DNA of 28,245 nt from Phallusia fumigata (Eukaryota; Chordata; Ascidiacea; Phlebobranchia; Ascidiidae). Where the stretch lies: positions 1 through 28,245 of the forward strand of contig QXVZ01030564.1 of assembly GCA_008931825.1 (NCBI GenBank), in the 5' to 3' direction. Shown here in pieces: positions 1-12,000 of this stretch; position 1 is the first letter of the stretch; each line of letters opens with the position of its first letter. The notes under the pieces are model-generated. The model was not told where the DNA came from. It saw only the letters and a list, made by a program, of their open reading frames with translations, and searched no databases. The position numbers were made by a program, and so were the translations under genes.

Positions 1-14
1 TATTGATGCTGCTG
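1..14 (+). CDS. Possible 3' end of an upstream exon
   Basis: The window opens with a short stretch ending in a consensus donor G|GTAAAG at 14/15. Read as ...Ile-Asp-Ala-Ala plus one base it leaves phase 1, which matches the phase-1 entry of the exon at 416. Only 14 bases are visible, so this is a plausible rather than demonstrated exon end. Confidence 0.35.
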
Positions 15-3000
15 GTAAAGATCAAAGTAATGTCTTCTGACCAAATGACTTCTAACGTGTAATAGGGAATCTTTTGTTTTTTCGCTTAACCTGGTAAACG
101 CGATTGCTTTGTGATACTAGGGTTGGTGGTTCTAATCCCGCCTTGGGTAAGTTTGTTTTTCTCAGCAAAAGTTTTGCCCAACGTTGTCCCGACGAAGTGG
201 TCTCCCACGGATTGTACCTAAATGAACGTCTAAAAAAATACTATTACAGAACTACAGCCTTGTAGACAACTTAAAAATTACAAGCATAGACTCATTAGGC
301 GTTGTTGCGCCCTATATAACCGGTATGAAATAGATCAAAATTAAAAATACCAGCTGTCTGTGGACCGTAAACTTCATACAAGTCAACGTTTCAAACCGAA
401 ATCTTGTTTCTGCAGTTTGTCCACAAAGAGCCTGTCCCAGGTTCTTAGACTTTGTCGAAAAAGGAAGAACATGTCGAAAACCATGCAACAGCGATGCAGA
501 TTGCAGAGGGTCTATCAAACGCTGCCAATGCGATGATGATTGTGGCATGTCGTGTTTCAATCCAAGTACGTTATGATTCTATTTGAATAAGGATACAAAC
601 TTTCGGGGTTTCATCTCATTGTATTTCTGTTATTTCAAATCGGTAAACTGTCAAAGTTTTAACAATTATTTTTATTGTTCCACCAACATGCCTATGCAAC
701 CGTCCAAACCTGTACGGCAATCAGATTTACATCTCAGTATTGTAACGTTCCTAAGTACCAGTGATTCAAACCCATTAAAATTATTGGAGGGGAGACGTTT
801 TAACTTCTATGAGTAATTTGTGCGTAGATGGTGTCACACCGATTGGCGGTATTTATGACGTCACAATACATATTTTTATGTCACAAACAATTCAGATTTT
901 GAGTTTCGTGTTTGTTTAATAATATATAGCTGTATAACTTTTTCAAAACAATCGAATCAAAAATACTGCGGGGGGGGGGCAAATGAATAGAAAATTGGTT
1001 CCCCAAAGGGGATTGGCGCCTGTGCTAAGTACGCAACCACAGACGCTGTTTAATAACTCGTTTACGGCCAATTGTGTTGGTGCGTAAAAGTTTGACTGCA
1101 GTGAACCAAACTATCTTTATTGAAATAATCCTCACATTTTGCCGGTGGTTAAAACTGTAAAATTGCTGAATAAATAACGCAACAAACTACCTAATCAATA
1201 CCTGTTTAATCAATAGAAGGGGTATGTCACGAACTTCCGGCGATTGACGGCGGAAGGATCCAATATCGACCAAGAGACAGAAGATACAAGTCCAAGGCAA
1301 CTTACGTATGCGACCAAGGCTACGGTTTGAAGGCGGGAGTCGTACGTATATGTCGCAGTGACAAGAAATGGTCAGGCACAGAACCGAAGTGTATAAGTAA
1401 GTACTTTGACATACCAGGCTTTTAACAAGGTTTTTTGTTTGTTTATTTGTTTTATGTTTATCCTCGAGGGGCAACAACGCCTGAATGCGCTGCACTCACA
1501 ATGAGTCACCCGTCGAGCTATCTGTGTCTCATTGCAGTTCCGTTGGATATTCCCTTATTATTTGATTTTTTTGATCTCTTGAAGTCGGTGACAATTTGGG
1601 CCCAATGGGTTGGAGCAATGTCGCTTAGGTTTCAACCGTGTTTCAGTTGGCAAATTAGACAAAGGTGGTTAAGATACGGGACCTGGATGAAAAGGGGAGC
1701 CAACTTGCAGTCAACAGTAAACTTGAATTACCAACTTGGCCACAAAGGGGCCAATGATCCTTTTGGTCTGCAGTTGTTCATAAATATCATTTCAAATAAC
1801 ATAAGGCGTCGTAAATATAAACAAAATAAGGAACTAATATGCGACATGACAAGTTTTTGATCTCTGCCAGCTGCTACACCACAACACACATCACAAGATC
1901 TTCACCGTACGACCATACATGTCTGTTTCTTTGCAGGGGGTTGTCCTTACCCGGGGAGTACTGATAGAGCATATCCTGAAACTGCTGAAGATGCATTTAG
2001 TCCCGGCGAATCAGTTACCTACTTATGCCGCCAAGGTAAGACCTCTTTTTCCGTACACCCGTTTCCAAACAAAACCTAAATAGTCTACCCGTTTCCAAAC
2101 AAAACCTAAATAGTCTAGCGATTACCAAAGAAGCTGTGTGGATGATTTGTCTTTTAAAAAATCATTCGGCTTTCACGCTGCTGATCTTTGGATAACAAAA
2201 ACTCTCAACGCTTTCGCGCACAGAACTTTTGAGCAATCCGACATCTTTTAACTAACTGCAACTTACCACAGCCAAAATCTTGGATCTAGTCGTTGATTTA
2301 TACACATTAGCATTTAACCTAAGTTTATGATCATAAGTCCTCGAGGACCTGTCACTAAAATTCCAAACACATCTGCACAAATTGATACCGACACTTGATT
2401 CTTTTTGTAGAAGTGAGTTCACAAATGAATCCAGATTTTTACCAGGGTGACTAAGCCAAGTATGTTTGCATAAACTTGGCTGGAAAATCAGCTGCCTTCC
2501 AACTTTTAAACCTAAAGTTATCAACAAACAAACTTACATTTCGTTTTCTTTAGGGCACCGGGAATTCGGTAGTCCGGTTGTTACATGCCAACTTGATTTC
2601 ACCTGGACAGAACTGCAGCTGTTCTGCGGCATAATATCCTGCCCAACACCAGATGAACCAGAAAACGGGCGAGGAGTTGGCAACAAATACACATTTGCCT
2701 CAAGGATCACCTTTGAATGCAATGCAGGTGTCTCCAATGTATCATTATTTATTTTGTTTGGTTTGTTTTGAGTTGTTTCGCTCTGGGAAAAAAATCATAG
2801 CGACCATATTGCACTAAAGCAGTGGTTCTCAAATTTTTTAAAAACATCCGCCAAACGGCCCCCCGGTTTTGTTTTTTCGGTGACTCGCGGTCTACGAAAA
2901 ATTTACTTAAACCATGTTCACTCGATTACTTACATCAGCAACGCTTTGTGTCTCCACAATCGCATTCACAAAGCAGCATTGAACGGTGGTGACACAGTGG

Positions 3001-6000
3001 GTGCAAATAACCCTGTACATAAAAGGTACAACCGGAATGTATCAGTGGTCACGCGATGTATCATCGACCAAGCGAGACTGAAGACACTTCGCGCCCCCCC
3101 CAAAAAAAAATCGCCTCCCGGACCCCTAGGGGATCGCGGACACCACTTTGAATACCGCTGCACTAAAGCAATCACCAAGCCGGAAATAGTTGCACAACGT
3201 TGAGACGTTAGGCGCGAAAATAATAGAGGGCACAATTGGTGGTTCGAGGTTGAACGCACTGCAGCTACACCAAGGTGTTATGTGACGGGGACTCATGAGA
3301 GAGTGAGTTTTCGCGCATTGTGAGAAATTCGACTAACGGAGGTTAGTGGGACCGGCCGAGGGGCTCCTATATTGCCACTCGTTCTAGGTAAAGAGAGTGG
3401 GTTGTATTTTATCTCGCTGGGCAAAGCAGCACTTGACTCTTCTCTTCCGTTAAATCGAATCAATCGAATAATTGATTGATTGGTAATGGTCATAGTTTGT
3501 TCACATAAGAAGATGTGTTTGACAAAAACGTTGGTAACAAAAAAGGATCAGCTTGAGCCAATAGTGGTTTTTACTTGTTTCTGGCCCCACCTATCCCAGT
3601 ATGGTGAATTTGGCATGCATTTATATCGCATATTGATGAGAAATATACAAAAGGTGTTGGTTACCGTGTTTTTAATGTGGCAATACACCACACGAAAAGT
3701 TGTGAACAATTGAATAACAACAACGTCAATAAGAACTAAAGGCGGCTCGTAAAAGGCAATATTTAGAACCATTCAACCTATAGGGTAATCATCTAGGAGC
3801 CGGCTTGGGGTCCAATAAAACATACAAACAAATATCTTGTTTCGATTCCTGTTCGCAAAGAGGTGTGCCATAATTTAAGCATTTGTAATTTGGCTTGTTT
3901 TCGTTTATGTAGGTTACGAAATGGAGCCAGGAAGTCGGAATAGAAGAATTTGCAGAGCTGATGGAACATGGGATGGAAGAACTCCAACGTGTTCAAGTAT
4001 GATACGTTGATAATACTTTGTAAGACTGCTTAGGACCAGAGTTGGAAACCTATTTGATGTTACAAAAACATAAACACTTGGAAACAAAGGAAAACAAATA
4101 GCAAGATAATTGTGTTTGTTGTATTAACATTGGCTTACATTCAATTAAATTATTAAGACAGAACTTAAAACGTAAATCTAAGTTATGAAAACGCAAATCT
4201 AAATTACTAAAAACACAAATCTTACTAATTAAGACACTTCTAAAACAACCTCAAACAAGATTTAAATTTTTAACAAATCTTTTTGATTGACACAATGCAA
4301 AAAACTTTTTGTCACTATCATTTGTACCGTCCAGGAATTTTTAGGTTTAAAGTCTGCAATGTAACCCTGTATGCATCGATTCAATTTAAACCGAGGTTAA
4401 ATATTCTAGTTCAATACCACTTGCTATTTTCGTAACAGTTAAACGTTGCAATGCACCAGAAGCACCCGCCCATGGTTCCATTGATTCTCGGGGAATTGAT
4501 TTCACGTACAGGTCTCGTGTTCGGTTCAACTGTGACCAAGGTTATAAGAATCTTGGAAGCAGCTCGGCAGTTTGCAACGAACATTCTACTTGGGAAGGAA
4601 CGGCGAATTGCATCCGTGAGCAAATCCAAATGCTTTGCTGTAAAAAAGATTCTGTCTTTGTTTAAATGCCCGAAAATACATAGCTGTAACGACGACCATG
4701 TAAAGGAAGTGTATGACACAAAAGAAAAACGAACAACTTCACCACAGAACACCTTTTTAACAGATTTTTGTGCTTCAAGCATTAAGTTTCCTTAAGTGAT
4801 GTCAATTTCTTTACTAGTAAACCTGGAATGCGATTTTGAAACCTACAGAACTCCAACATGTGGATACAGAAATTCAAACAATGCTTGGAGACGAACCCAT
4901 GTTCGTCGAAACAGACTTAATCGTCCAGGTAGTGTTTTTATGCAACCTTTGTAAGTCAAATATTTGGTATGCCTAAGGATTGCTAGGGGGTTTTAGGTAT
5001 GGTATATTTTTTCCTCCTACCTAATTGCTTATTTGAAAAGAGCCTCGACAACTGAAAAACTGGCAAGGAAATTTTTTGACAATACTGTATCTGTGTTTTT
5101 AGTGTATAATGTTTTAGTGATGTCATGCTGCAACGTCAGGCTGCAGGTTTACATACTGCAAGACAAATATTATCGTCATCAGATNGTTTTTGTCCGCGGG
5201 ATTTCACTGGACCCACATGTGATACCGGTACAGACAAAAACTCCTTTGTCAACTTTGTAACGTAGCAGCCATTTTAATAACCGTAAATTTGAAACTAGTT
5301 GAATGTGGCTGAGTTTAAAATCTGTGTTAAAAGAGTTTTCAATTATGTTATAGTAGTCTCATATCGGCTTCTGTTTTTATGTTGGTTCATGTGATTGCCT
5401 CGTCGTGTGCATATGACACACATATGAAATGAGGCAGACATCTTGACAGAAGATACAATATGAATACTCAGGCGGTCCAAAGTCCACCTGAAAATAAATA
5501 AAACAAATTAAACAATTGTTTAACCCTTCTTTGCAGATCTAAAGTGTCCAGATTTTCCGCGTAAAATTGAAAACGGCAAAGTTTCCATAACATACCCGCG
5601 AGGAAAACAGGGATATCATTTTCCTGGTACTCACATCCGTTACACATGTCAAAGGGGGTACAAGATCAATAACGCCCCTGAAACTTATACCACATATAGA
5701 TGCGAAAGAACTAGACGATGGAATGATAACCCCAGAAAAGTTTCCTGCGTCAGTAAGTTAATTAATAAATATTTTTAAAATGTTTCTATATTTTTTAAAC
5801 GTCAACATGAAAACACAACCAACATACTTTTATGTTTTGGTGCTCACAATTTTCATATTTCACAGAACAGTAGGGTCCACCACCAACCAGTATTGCGTCA
5901 ATAATCAAACATTTTGATCGGTTTACTATGTTGTCAACAAGGAAACCAATCCAATACAATTTCCAACGAGACACATCGGTGTTTACTATTTTTAATTTAC

Positions 6001-9000
6001 ACAGAAAAAACGTGCCCACCACTAACGAGAGTCGCCAGCGGACGAATGCAGCCTGCGTTTAGTTGGGGAGTACGCCACCCAGTGGGCACAGTGATAACTT
6101 TCACATGTTCACCAGGCTTCAAGTTGAGTCATACAACTTCACTTCGTTGTTTGGAATCCGAAGAATGGTCAACAGCCCAACCAATTTGCAGAGGTAAATG
6201 ATTTAATGCTAACAAATCATGGTTTTGATTATTTGCAGTAAGAATATACAAGTCAGTATGTTTGTGGTAATACTTCGACATTTGATCATTTACTGTTGTA
6301 TACTATATTATGTATTAATTCGTACCGGTAAATAATTTAATTGTGTGTCTAGAAACGTCTTGTGTGTACAGCTTTTTTAACTTTTTTCTCCTAGTTTGAT
6401 AATGCCTGCTTAGGCTCAAAAGGCTCACAGTACAATTAACCACAAAAAACGCAAAAATTCGTTCGACGCTGTTACATTGGGGCGCCATTGTTACAGTGAA
6501 AAAAAGGTTGTTTCATTTATGTGTGCGTTAAGGGGATTTTTTTCAATTAAGTCTTTGTAATGAGCAAATCAATACAGTTATGCACTTTCTAATCCTAGAA
6601 AAATGGGGAATTTCCAATCCACAGATTTTCAATTTGGTCCCGAAATTCCAAACACAGATGCACAACGATATATTCATAATATTTATAGCCTTGTAGTCTA
6701 GATTATACAATGTCTTACACCAGTAAATCGCTTTTGCAGTGATACAGTGTCAAAGTTTCAGAGTGGAAAACGGTATTTTGAGCCCACAACAAGATTCTTA
6801 TCTCGGAGGAGCGTCTGTCAATATCAAATGTAACCAGAGATTCAAACCACAGAGTCGAAATACTAGAACTTGTTCTCAAAATGGTGACTGGGTCGGAGAA
6901 GAGCCGAGATGTATTGGTACGTTTAAATCCAAGTGTGTCTAAGTTTACAGACATGTGCGAAGGAAACTTTAGGTAACACTGTCGTAGTGTTTGTTGGAAT
7001 TTACCATTTTAAGGTTACTAAATTAGGTTTCAACTAATTGTGTTGACCAACCGAATTAAATACTTACTTTTATGACATTTGTAACAAGGCTTAATGTCTG
7101 TCGATAACAGAAGTTAAACCTGGATTAGGTAAAATCCCAAGCAAAAACTGCTTTGATATACACGCCAGCTGAAAATAGGCCTGAAAATACCACGTGATTG
7201 GCCGTCCAATCACACCTTGTCACAAAGGCCACGTCCACCGTTGAATTACAGTGCGTGACAGATGCGAGTTAAATGGAACAAAATTATCTTCTAAATAAAT
7301 CTAAATGTTGGAAAGTGGAGTGCTCGTAAAAATCAATGTACATTGTAACACATAAAATGTGTGTGTGTGAAAAACAGTACTCAAGAAACAAAGTGCGTCG
7401 AAGAAAAAAGTGTCAAAATACGACACGATAAACGAAAAAACAATGTGCGTGAATTACACGCTCATTACAAATTAAAAACACAACTAGCTTACCCATGAAA
7501 AAATGCCATGTCTACAATTTTAAACTTCCGCAGAAAAAACGTGCCCACCACTAACGAGAGTCGACAACGGACGAATGGATCCTCCGTCTGGTTGGAGAGT
7601 GCGCCACCCAGTGGACACAGTGGTAGTTTTCACATGTTCACCAGGCTTTAAATTGAGCCATACAAATTCACTTCGTTGCTTGGAATCTGAAAGATGGTCA
7701 ACGACCCAGCCAAGTTGTGACGGTACGTCCCGATTTTCGGTTTCGTTTTTTAAACAAATTTGTTATCCAGTCACATTCTTGACGTGCGCTTTCATGAGTT
7801 TCGGTATTCAACTTTGAACCTGGTGAAAAGAGTTGCCAGTAGAATAAAAACACATTAACTTCCTAGAGATAACATTACATGATCATGTCATTGGCGCGAA
7901 TCTACAGACATTACTGGTTGGGAATATCACAATAATGTTTTTAAACCTTCGGATCCAGAACAACCAGCTGTTCCGGCTCAACCAGATGTATTGGATCGCC
8001 CCGCCTCTGGACATCCAGATCCACCAGTTGTAATGGATCGCCCCGAACCTGTAGGACCAAATCCACCAAATCAACCCGTGGATCCGGCCAGACCCGCACC
8101 TGATGTCATTTGGAACACTTGGGCAGACTGGGGGTCATGGGGTACTTGTAGCTCCTCCTGTGGACCCGGGACCCAAAAACGTACAAGGGGATGTCCCGGT
8201 TCATCCCGTGGAACGTTGATGTGCAGAGGAAACAACACCGATGTAAGAAGTTGTGATTCAAACCCGTGTAATTCCATTCAAGGTAATGTTGTGCAGCAAA
8301 TGCTGACCGCGTGCGACTGCTAGACAAAAACATTTAACCAAACACGATTATTTTGAATCACTTTTCGTCATTAAAACAAAATTCAGTGAGTTCGGTTTTA
8401 ATTAAAAAACATATTCGCTGTTGTCGTGATAAAGGCTATGGTTGAAACGTTTGTGATAAAATATATTCAATGTATACAAGTTCTCTGGCAGTTATGTTTT
8501 TAATTAGGCTACTCTCCACGTTCGTGTCTCGTGTTTCTATTTTCGAAAATGTTCTACATTTTGATTAAATCTATTATGTAATGTGCAAAAACATTCTAGA
8601 CCAAGTGTTACATAAAAAACACGACCTTTTCTTTGTTGGCAGCTGCTGATGTGTTCTATTACAACCGAAAGAAGTTTATGTTTTTCGACAATAAGATGAA
8701 TCGCGAGCAAGCCAGCGCATTGTGCAGACAACAGGGAGGGACGTTGGCTGTTCTCGACAATAGAAATGATTACTTGGCAATTTGGAGACGAATGGATAAC
8801 ACTTTGAAGGGTTAGGATACATAAAATGTGATTTGTTAAATGTGTCTAGCAGATACATTGTTACGGAGTCCGAGAGTTTCAGAGGGGGCCGTGACCGAAG
8901 GATTGTTAGAAAAAGAGTTAAATATAGACCATACGTATTGAATACCGGTTAACTTCAACATAATCTTTTATGTGCATGTTAAATAGGCATTTGTATAAGT

Positions 9001-12000
9001 TTTTTGCACAATAAAACATTAGCCTCGATTGTTATTTTTTTTTCCAAATTGCTTTTTAAAAATGTTAGGGAACCGAAACGCCTTGAAGAGTTTATCGTGG
9101 GAACCCTGATCTTCCGACATTTTGTCAAATCTAAATATCTGGTTTAATTAAAAAGCTGTTGGTAGGACAACAATCCGAAACAAACTGTTTTACATTCCTA
9201 ATTATAGTTTATGCCTAGTTTACTATAGCGTCACAATTGCTATGCACAAACGAACAGTTTTGGACCGAATTTTTTAGCAGTTATACGGCCTTTGTTCACT
9301 CCTACCAATAAACACGTTTTGTTGTAAATTTCAGATGCTTATTGGTTGGGACTGGACAAAAACAGCGGTCGCTGGAAATGGGTGGACGGGAGGAATTATG
9401 GCAATCAAAGGTGGCAAATACATGTATGGTGGCAAAAGCGTTCGCCCAACTGTGTTGTCATGTCAACGCAGCTGTGTGGATGGATTTTCAGCTTCTCCAC
9501 TCTCCGCTTGGTCAAATCGCCATGTTGGACTCAGGCATCTTGCGAAATGTCGAACAAAGTTTTATGCCAGGGAAGTAAGTTAATTCAAGTGTTCGAATGT
9601 GGATGAAGTTGCATTTTTCATAACTCCGGTATGTAGAAACACAACTTCTCTGGAAATGATTTGTCTACTTGTTTATTATCTATCTGCTTGCGATCCAAAA
9701 TGGCCGCAACTTCACATCCGTTAAATCACCAGTCTTTTGAAGACTGAACCCTGCAAAAAGCGATTAAAGGCATCGAAACAAATGTACCGGAGTAAAATTT
9801 AATTGTCCTTGCTTGTAAGTGCAAAGCAAGAAATTCTTCATTGTTTTGTATTTCGGGGGAAAAATTTGGATGTAAAAAATATTTTATTAGCTTTTGCAAG
9901 ACCTAAGACCCTGGCGTATGTTCTAGCACCTTAATCGGGTTTCGAACCTACAACCTAAACATTTAAATGACTGTAATGCTTTGTGTTTGTTTCTTGTCGA
10001 CAGACTGTGGATGTTTGAACGGTGGTTCTTGTGGTTCTGATGGTAGTTGCCGTTGTCCTTCAGAATTTGCTGGAGATAAATGCGAAACATGTAAGCAAAC
10101 ACAGTTTTTATTAAAAAGTAGTATTGGTAGGCAGCTACATTATACAACTTAATACAGAAAAAATACTAAATAAACTAGTAAAAATTACTAAAGCGGCTTC
10201 TAGAGATTTATGATCCAAAACAGTTTTTGCACAGACAAAAAAGGCTTTCCACGATTTGTGTTGAAGTTAAATATGACAAAAACCAAATATTACACAAACA
10301 AATTTTAAATGGCCCGGTCATCCGAAACTTACATCGCTTGTATGAAAAAAATATTTTGTTAAGTATCAATAAACCTCTTCGTTTTATAAAATATCTGTTT
10401 TGTGTAATGTGTAGTTTGTTTGTGTCAGTCTACTGTCATTTTGCTTTCAGCATCCGACCTTTGTGAGTCCTTTCCATGTTTGAACGGGGCAACATGCCAC
10501 ACAAACGGGAGCTGTCAATGCAGGGATGGATTTCATGGTGTTCGCTGCACACATGGTAAATGTTTGTAGTAATCATCTGAAAATCATGAATGGATATTTG
10601 GAATGTATTTCTTCTTTAAATAAACTGTTGCTACCAGGCATTGTATAAGTTTATGCAGGCTCTTTTGGCAAATATATTTTGCGTACTGACATTTCGACGT
10701 CCTAATCAGGTCGTCTTCCTGGGGGTGAATAACACTCAACGCAAAATACAACACACTAGGATAAAAAACGAAAAAATGAAATCGGCTTTAAAGGAAAACA
10801 TTGGGGAGACTGGAAGATCTTTTAAGACCCGCAATAAAGATCGGGATGTTTCCAACAACGACGCTAAGAAGTCAGCTCTAGCTTACCACGCGTCAACACG
10901 AGGCCACCGGATCAAATGAACACAGAGCCGGACTACAGAAAGAGATTGTTTCTGGAGTCCGGGCATATACATCAGCGGGACGACACCATGAACATTAAAA
11001 CAGATGATTTTTCCTTTAAAGCCGATCTCATTTTTTCGTTTTTATCTCAGTGTGTTGTATTTCGCGCTTTGAGTGTTATTAACTCTGAGGAAGACGACCT
11101 GCAGAGGACGTCGAAACGTCGGTAAGCAAAATCTATTTGGCAGAAGAGCCTATTTCTTCTTTGCTTCGCTTTTTAGCTTACCAGTGTCCGACCTTGGCCC
11201 AACCGTTGGACGGCAAACTCAATTACATAGGATTAGGTTCAGTGCGCCAAGAATATGGATCCCGTGTTGGTGTGACTTGCAATGTTGGCTTCGCACCGAG
11301 CCGGAATGAAACAATCACTTGCATCGGTACGGGACGATGGTCTGCTGAGTTACCGACCTGCAATGGTAAGTGTGTGGAATTTCCCGCCGCTGCTGGGATT
11401 TTCTATTTTTTTATCAATGTTCATTTTTTCAATATTTTTTCGAATGTTTTAGAAGCTTGAACGTTTTAATCCAATCAGTAGTTAATGTATTCCTCTTTGT
11501 TTCATCAATATCTTCTATATGTATAGCTCTCCAAGTTTAAAATCCTAAGATCTTTTTAAAATCATGTACCCTATAGCATTTATAGGCTTAATTACGTAAC
11601 AATGGCAAAAAATGAATCCTTGGTGGGCAAATGGATTAAGCGTTCCCAAATATTCGAGTTTTTAACACAAATAGTATTTACCATCCCGTAACAAGTAAAT
11701 ACGAAGCACCTACAGCTTGGTTCTTTTAAAATATTAACTTCCTTCATGAGAATTTAATGTAAATCTGTCACATCTTACTGTTTACCAACAAAACAATAAG
11801 CGCAAACCTCTGCAGCTGTCCATCCAATCTCACCCATCTATATTTCTTTTGTATGCACAAAATATGATTAAAGGGTTAGTTTAAATATAACATGGTCTGA
11901 TAACACCAAGGTCTACATGAAATTCAAATTATTGTCACTCTTATATTGTTTCTATGCTGATCTCCTTGCTCCGTAGTTCAAGGATGCAGTCCACTGCGAA

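Larger units (their letters stand above)
10556..11176 (+). other. Intron holding a Penelope-like element relic
   Basis: Almost the whole intron is the element at 10657-11151. It ends with the acceptor CGCTTTTTAG, 25 nt after the element. Confidence 0.75.

Noticed and set aside
86-165. Possible functional tRNA gene
   Set aside because: A and B box-like motifs are present, but acceptor and anticodon stems do not pair convincingly.
1435-1860. 141-codon + strand open frame
   Set aside because: It overlaps the dispersed repeat in an intron, with no domain and no splice-compatible ends.
2880-3259. Open frames of ~100 codons on both strands
   Set aside because: They lie largely inside or at the edge of the hAT MITE and have low-complexity, arginine/proline-rich sequence without domains.
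5856-5900. Segment resembling the start of the CCP6 exon (CAGAACAG...CCACCACCAACCAG)
   Set aside because: The similarity is short and the frame carries a stop at once, so it could be chance; not enough to call an exon relic.
7191-7213. E-box and facing CCAAT palindrome as an internal promoter
   Set aside because: There is no downstream start codon exon or TATA context; it lies mid-intron and short motifs of this kind are expected by chance.
7883-8333. Minus-strand open frames opposite the TSP1 exon
   Set aside because: Shadows of the + strand TSP1/Pro-linker exon; repeated Trp/Gly comes from antisense of Pro-rich codons.
9335-9606. Three overlapping + strand frames
   Set aside because: Only the frame giving [13 protein letters not shown] is lectin coding; the other two are shadows.
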